64,000 nt of DNA from Candidatus Eisenbacteria bacterium RBG_16_71_46 (GTDB lineage Bacteria; Eisenbacteria; RBG-16-71-46). The DNA lies in assembly GCA_001780165.1 (NCBI GenBank), contig MFFQ01000037.1:167416-231415 (forward strand). The letters run 5' to 3'. A program made the position numbers and the translations under genes. Shown in pieces: positions 63,570-64,000 of the stretch (the first letter of the stretch is position 1; each line of letters starts with the position of its first letter). Below the pieces are notes generated by a model. The model ran no database searches. It was given only the letters and a program-made list of their open reading frames with translations, and was not told where the DNA came from.

Positions 63570-64000
63570 TCAAATCGGGACCGAATCGTCCGCGAGCCGT
63601 TCCGCGAACAGGAACCTTTGCTTGAGCCAGCGACTGCCGGGCACGAAACGCTCTGACACCGAGCACGCGCCCGCGCCGAAGCGCATCAGCGGCGGGGCGA
63701 CGCGCGTTCCCGCCGCCCACGACGGCAGCCCGTAGGGCCACGGCGCGAGCAGCACCGCCAGCAGCACGAACGCCGACACCAGGGCCCCGAGTGCGGCGCC
63801 GACGACGAACCCGCCGAGCCGGTCGAGCCAGCCCGCCGGGCTCTGCTTCAGCGCGTCGCCGAGGAGTCCGCCCCACCATTGCAGCAGCGTCGCCACCGCG
63901 AGACCGGCGAGCGCGGCCACCACCCAGCGCAGCACCCAAAAAACCGCAGCGGGTCGGGCACCGTGCCAGTGCGCGCCGACCCACTGTGCCACCCAACCCA
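63570..64000 (-). CDS. CvpA-family membrane protein, N-terminus cut by the window edge
   Basis: The frame is open through base 64000, so the true start is outside; the GTG at 63992 in the track is probably internal. The visible 142 residues have a helix RPAAVFWVLRWVVAALAGLAVATLL, then GWLDRLGGFVVGAALGALVSAFVLLAVLLAPW, the D-R-x-x-G-x-x-x-G pattern typical of CvpA. The tail after it is periplasmic or cytoplasmic. CvpA proteins are inner-membrane proteins tied to colicin V production and envelope stress; exact role unknown. Confidence 0.75.
   Translation of the reverse strand, partial: GWVAQWVGAHWHGARPAAVFWVLRWVVAALAGLAVATLLQWWGGLLGDALKQSPAGWLDRLGGFVVGAALGALVSAFVLLAVLLAPWPYGLPSWAAGTRVAPPLMRFGAGACSVSERFVPGSRWLKQRFLFAERLADDSVPI

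Overview
This 64 kb window is very GC-rich and almost fully coding. Nearly every gene lies on the minus strand; the only convincing plus-strand gene is a small one at 279-638. The cell is a bacterium with a lipopolysaccharide outer membrane, because the window holds heptose-LPS enzymes, two Omp85-type barrel proteins, TamB, RseP and a type A RNase P RNA. High GC, a PD40/peptidase/barrel fusion and the mutS2-dnaG-rpoD and recJ-rsh-dtd-maf-rplM orders suggest an uncultured FCB-like lineage such as Candidatus Eisenbacteria or a relative. That is inference, not proof. I see no phage, transposase, CRISPR array or plasmid function. This is core chromosome with a few unusual proteins and an unusually readable regulatory layout.

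Reading the minus strand (high to low coordinates). 64000-57583: CvpA-like protein (cut by the window edge), mutS2, dnaG and rpoD. 57574-56982: a nested palindrome, a strong promoter, two tRNAs (CAU and Val-CAC) and a textbook intrinsic terminator. 56975-51902: a zinc-ribbon coiled-coil protein, a patatin-like protein with an inserted membrane block, RNase HI, RNase P RNA (overlapping the RNase HI gene) and a membrane-TPR protein. 51833-46852: recJ, a RelA/SpoT-type enzyme, dtd and maf. 46655-40106: rplM-rpsI-rpsB-tsf-pyrH-frr-uppS-cdsA-dxr. 40109-34622: a coupled LPS-core cassette (heptose kinase, heptose adenylyltransferase, family 9 transferase, three more glycosyltransferases) lying between dxr and rseP. 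34321-23500: rseP, an Omp85 protein, tamB and a large peptidase/beta-propeller/barrel fusion. 23356-15313: pcrA-type helicase, gatC-gatA-gatB, a degenerate LarA-like protein, purD and purE. 15311-10743: Sua5/TsaC, a low-molecular-weight phosphatase, ilvE, rpiB, glyA and an unknown. 10450-2063: a MoxR/Bat operon ending in a PAP2 phosphatase. 2013-1: a PtsN-like protein, a small zinc ribbon, a lipoprotein, the YfiM/VanZ-like plus-strand gene and the start of a tRNA nucleotidyltransferase-like gene.

Many adjacent genes overlap by 1-4 nt (ATGA, GTGA, TTGA, TGATG), so translational coupling looks like the rule, and GTG/TTG starts are common. Eight promoter candidates can be read by eye. Most fit TTGACN, an 18-nt spacer and TAnnnT, often with TG upstream of the -10. 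In three of them the TGA of the preceding gene is also the TGA of the -35 element. Two of those promoters put +1 at or within a few bases of the start codon, which predicts leaderless or near-leaderless mRNAs.

I found no complete new defence or mobile system. The best leads are the peptidase/propeller/barrel fusion, the patatin protein with four inserted membrane helices, the LarA-like protein without its nickel ligands, the hairpin spanning the helicase start, and the palindrome between rpoD and the tRNA promoter.
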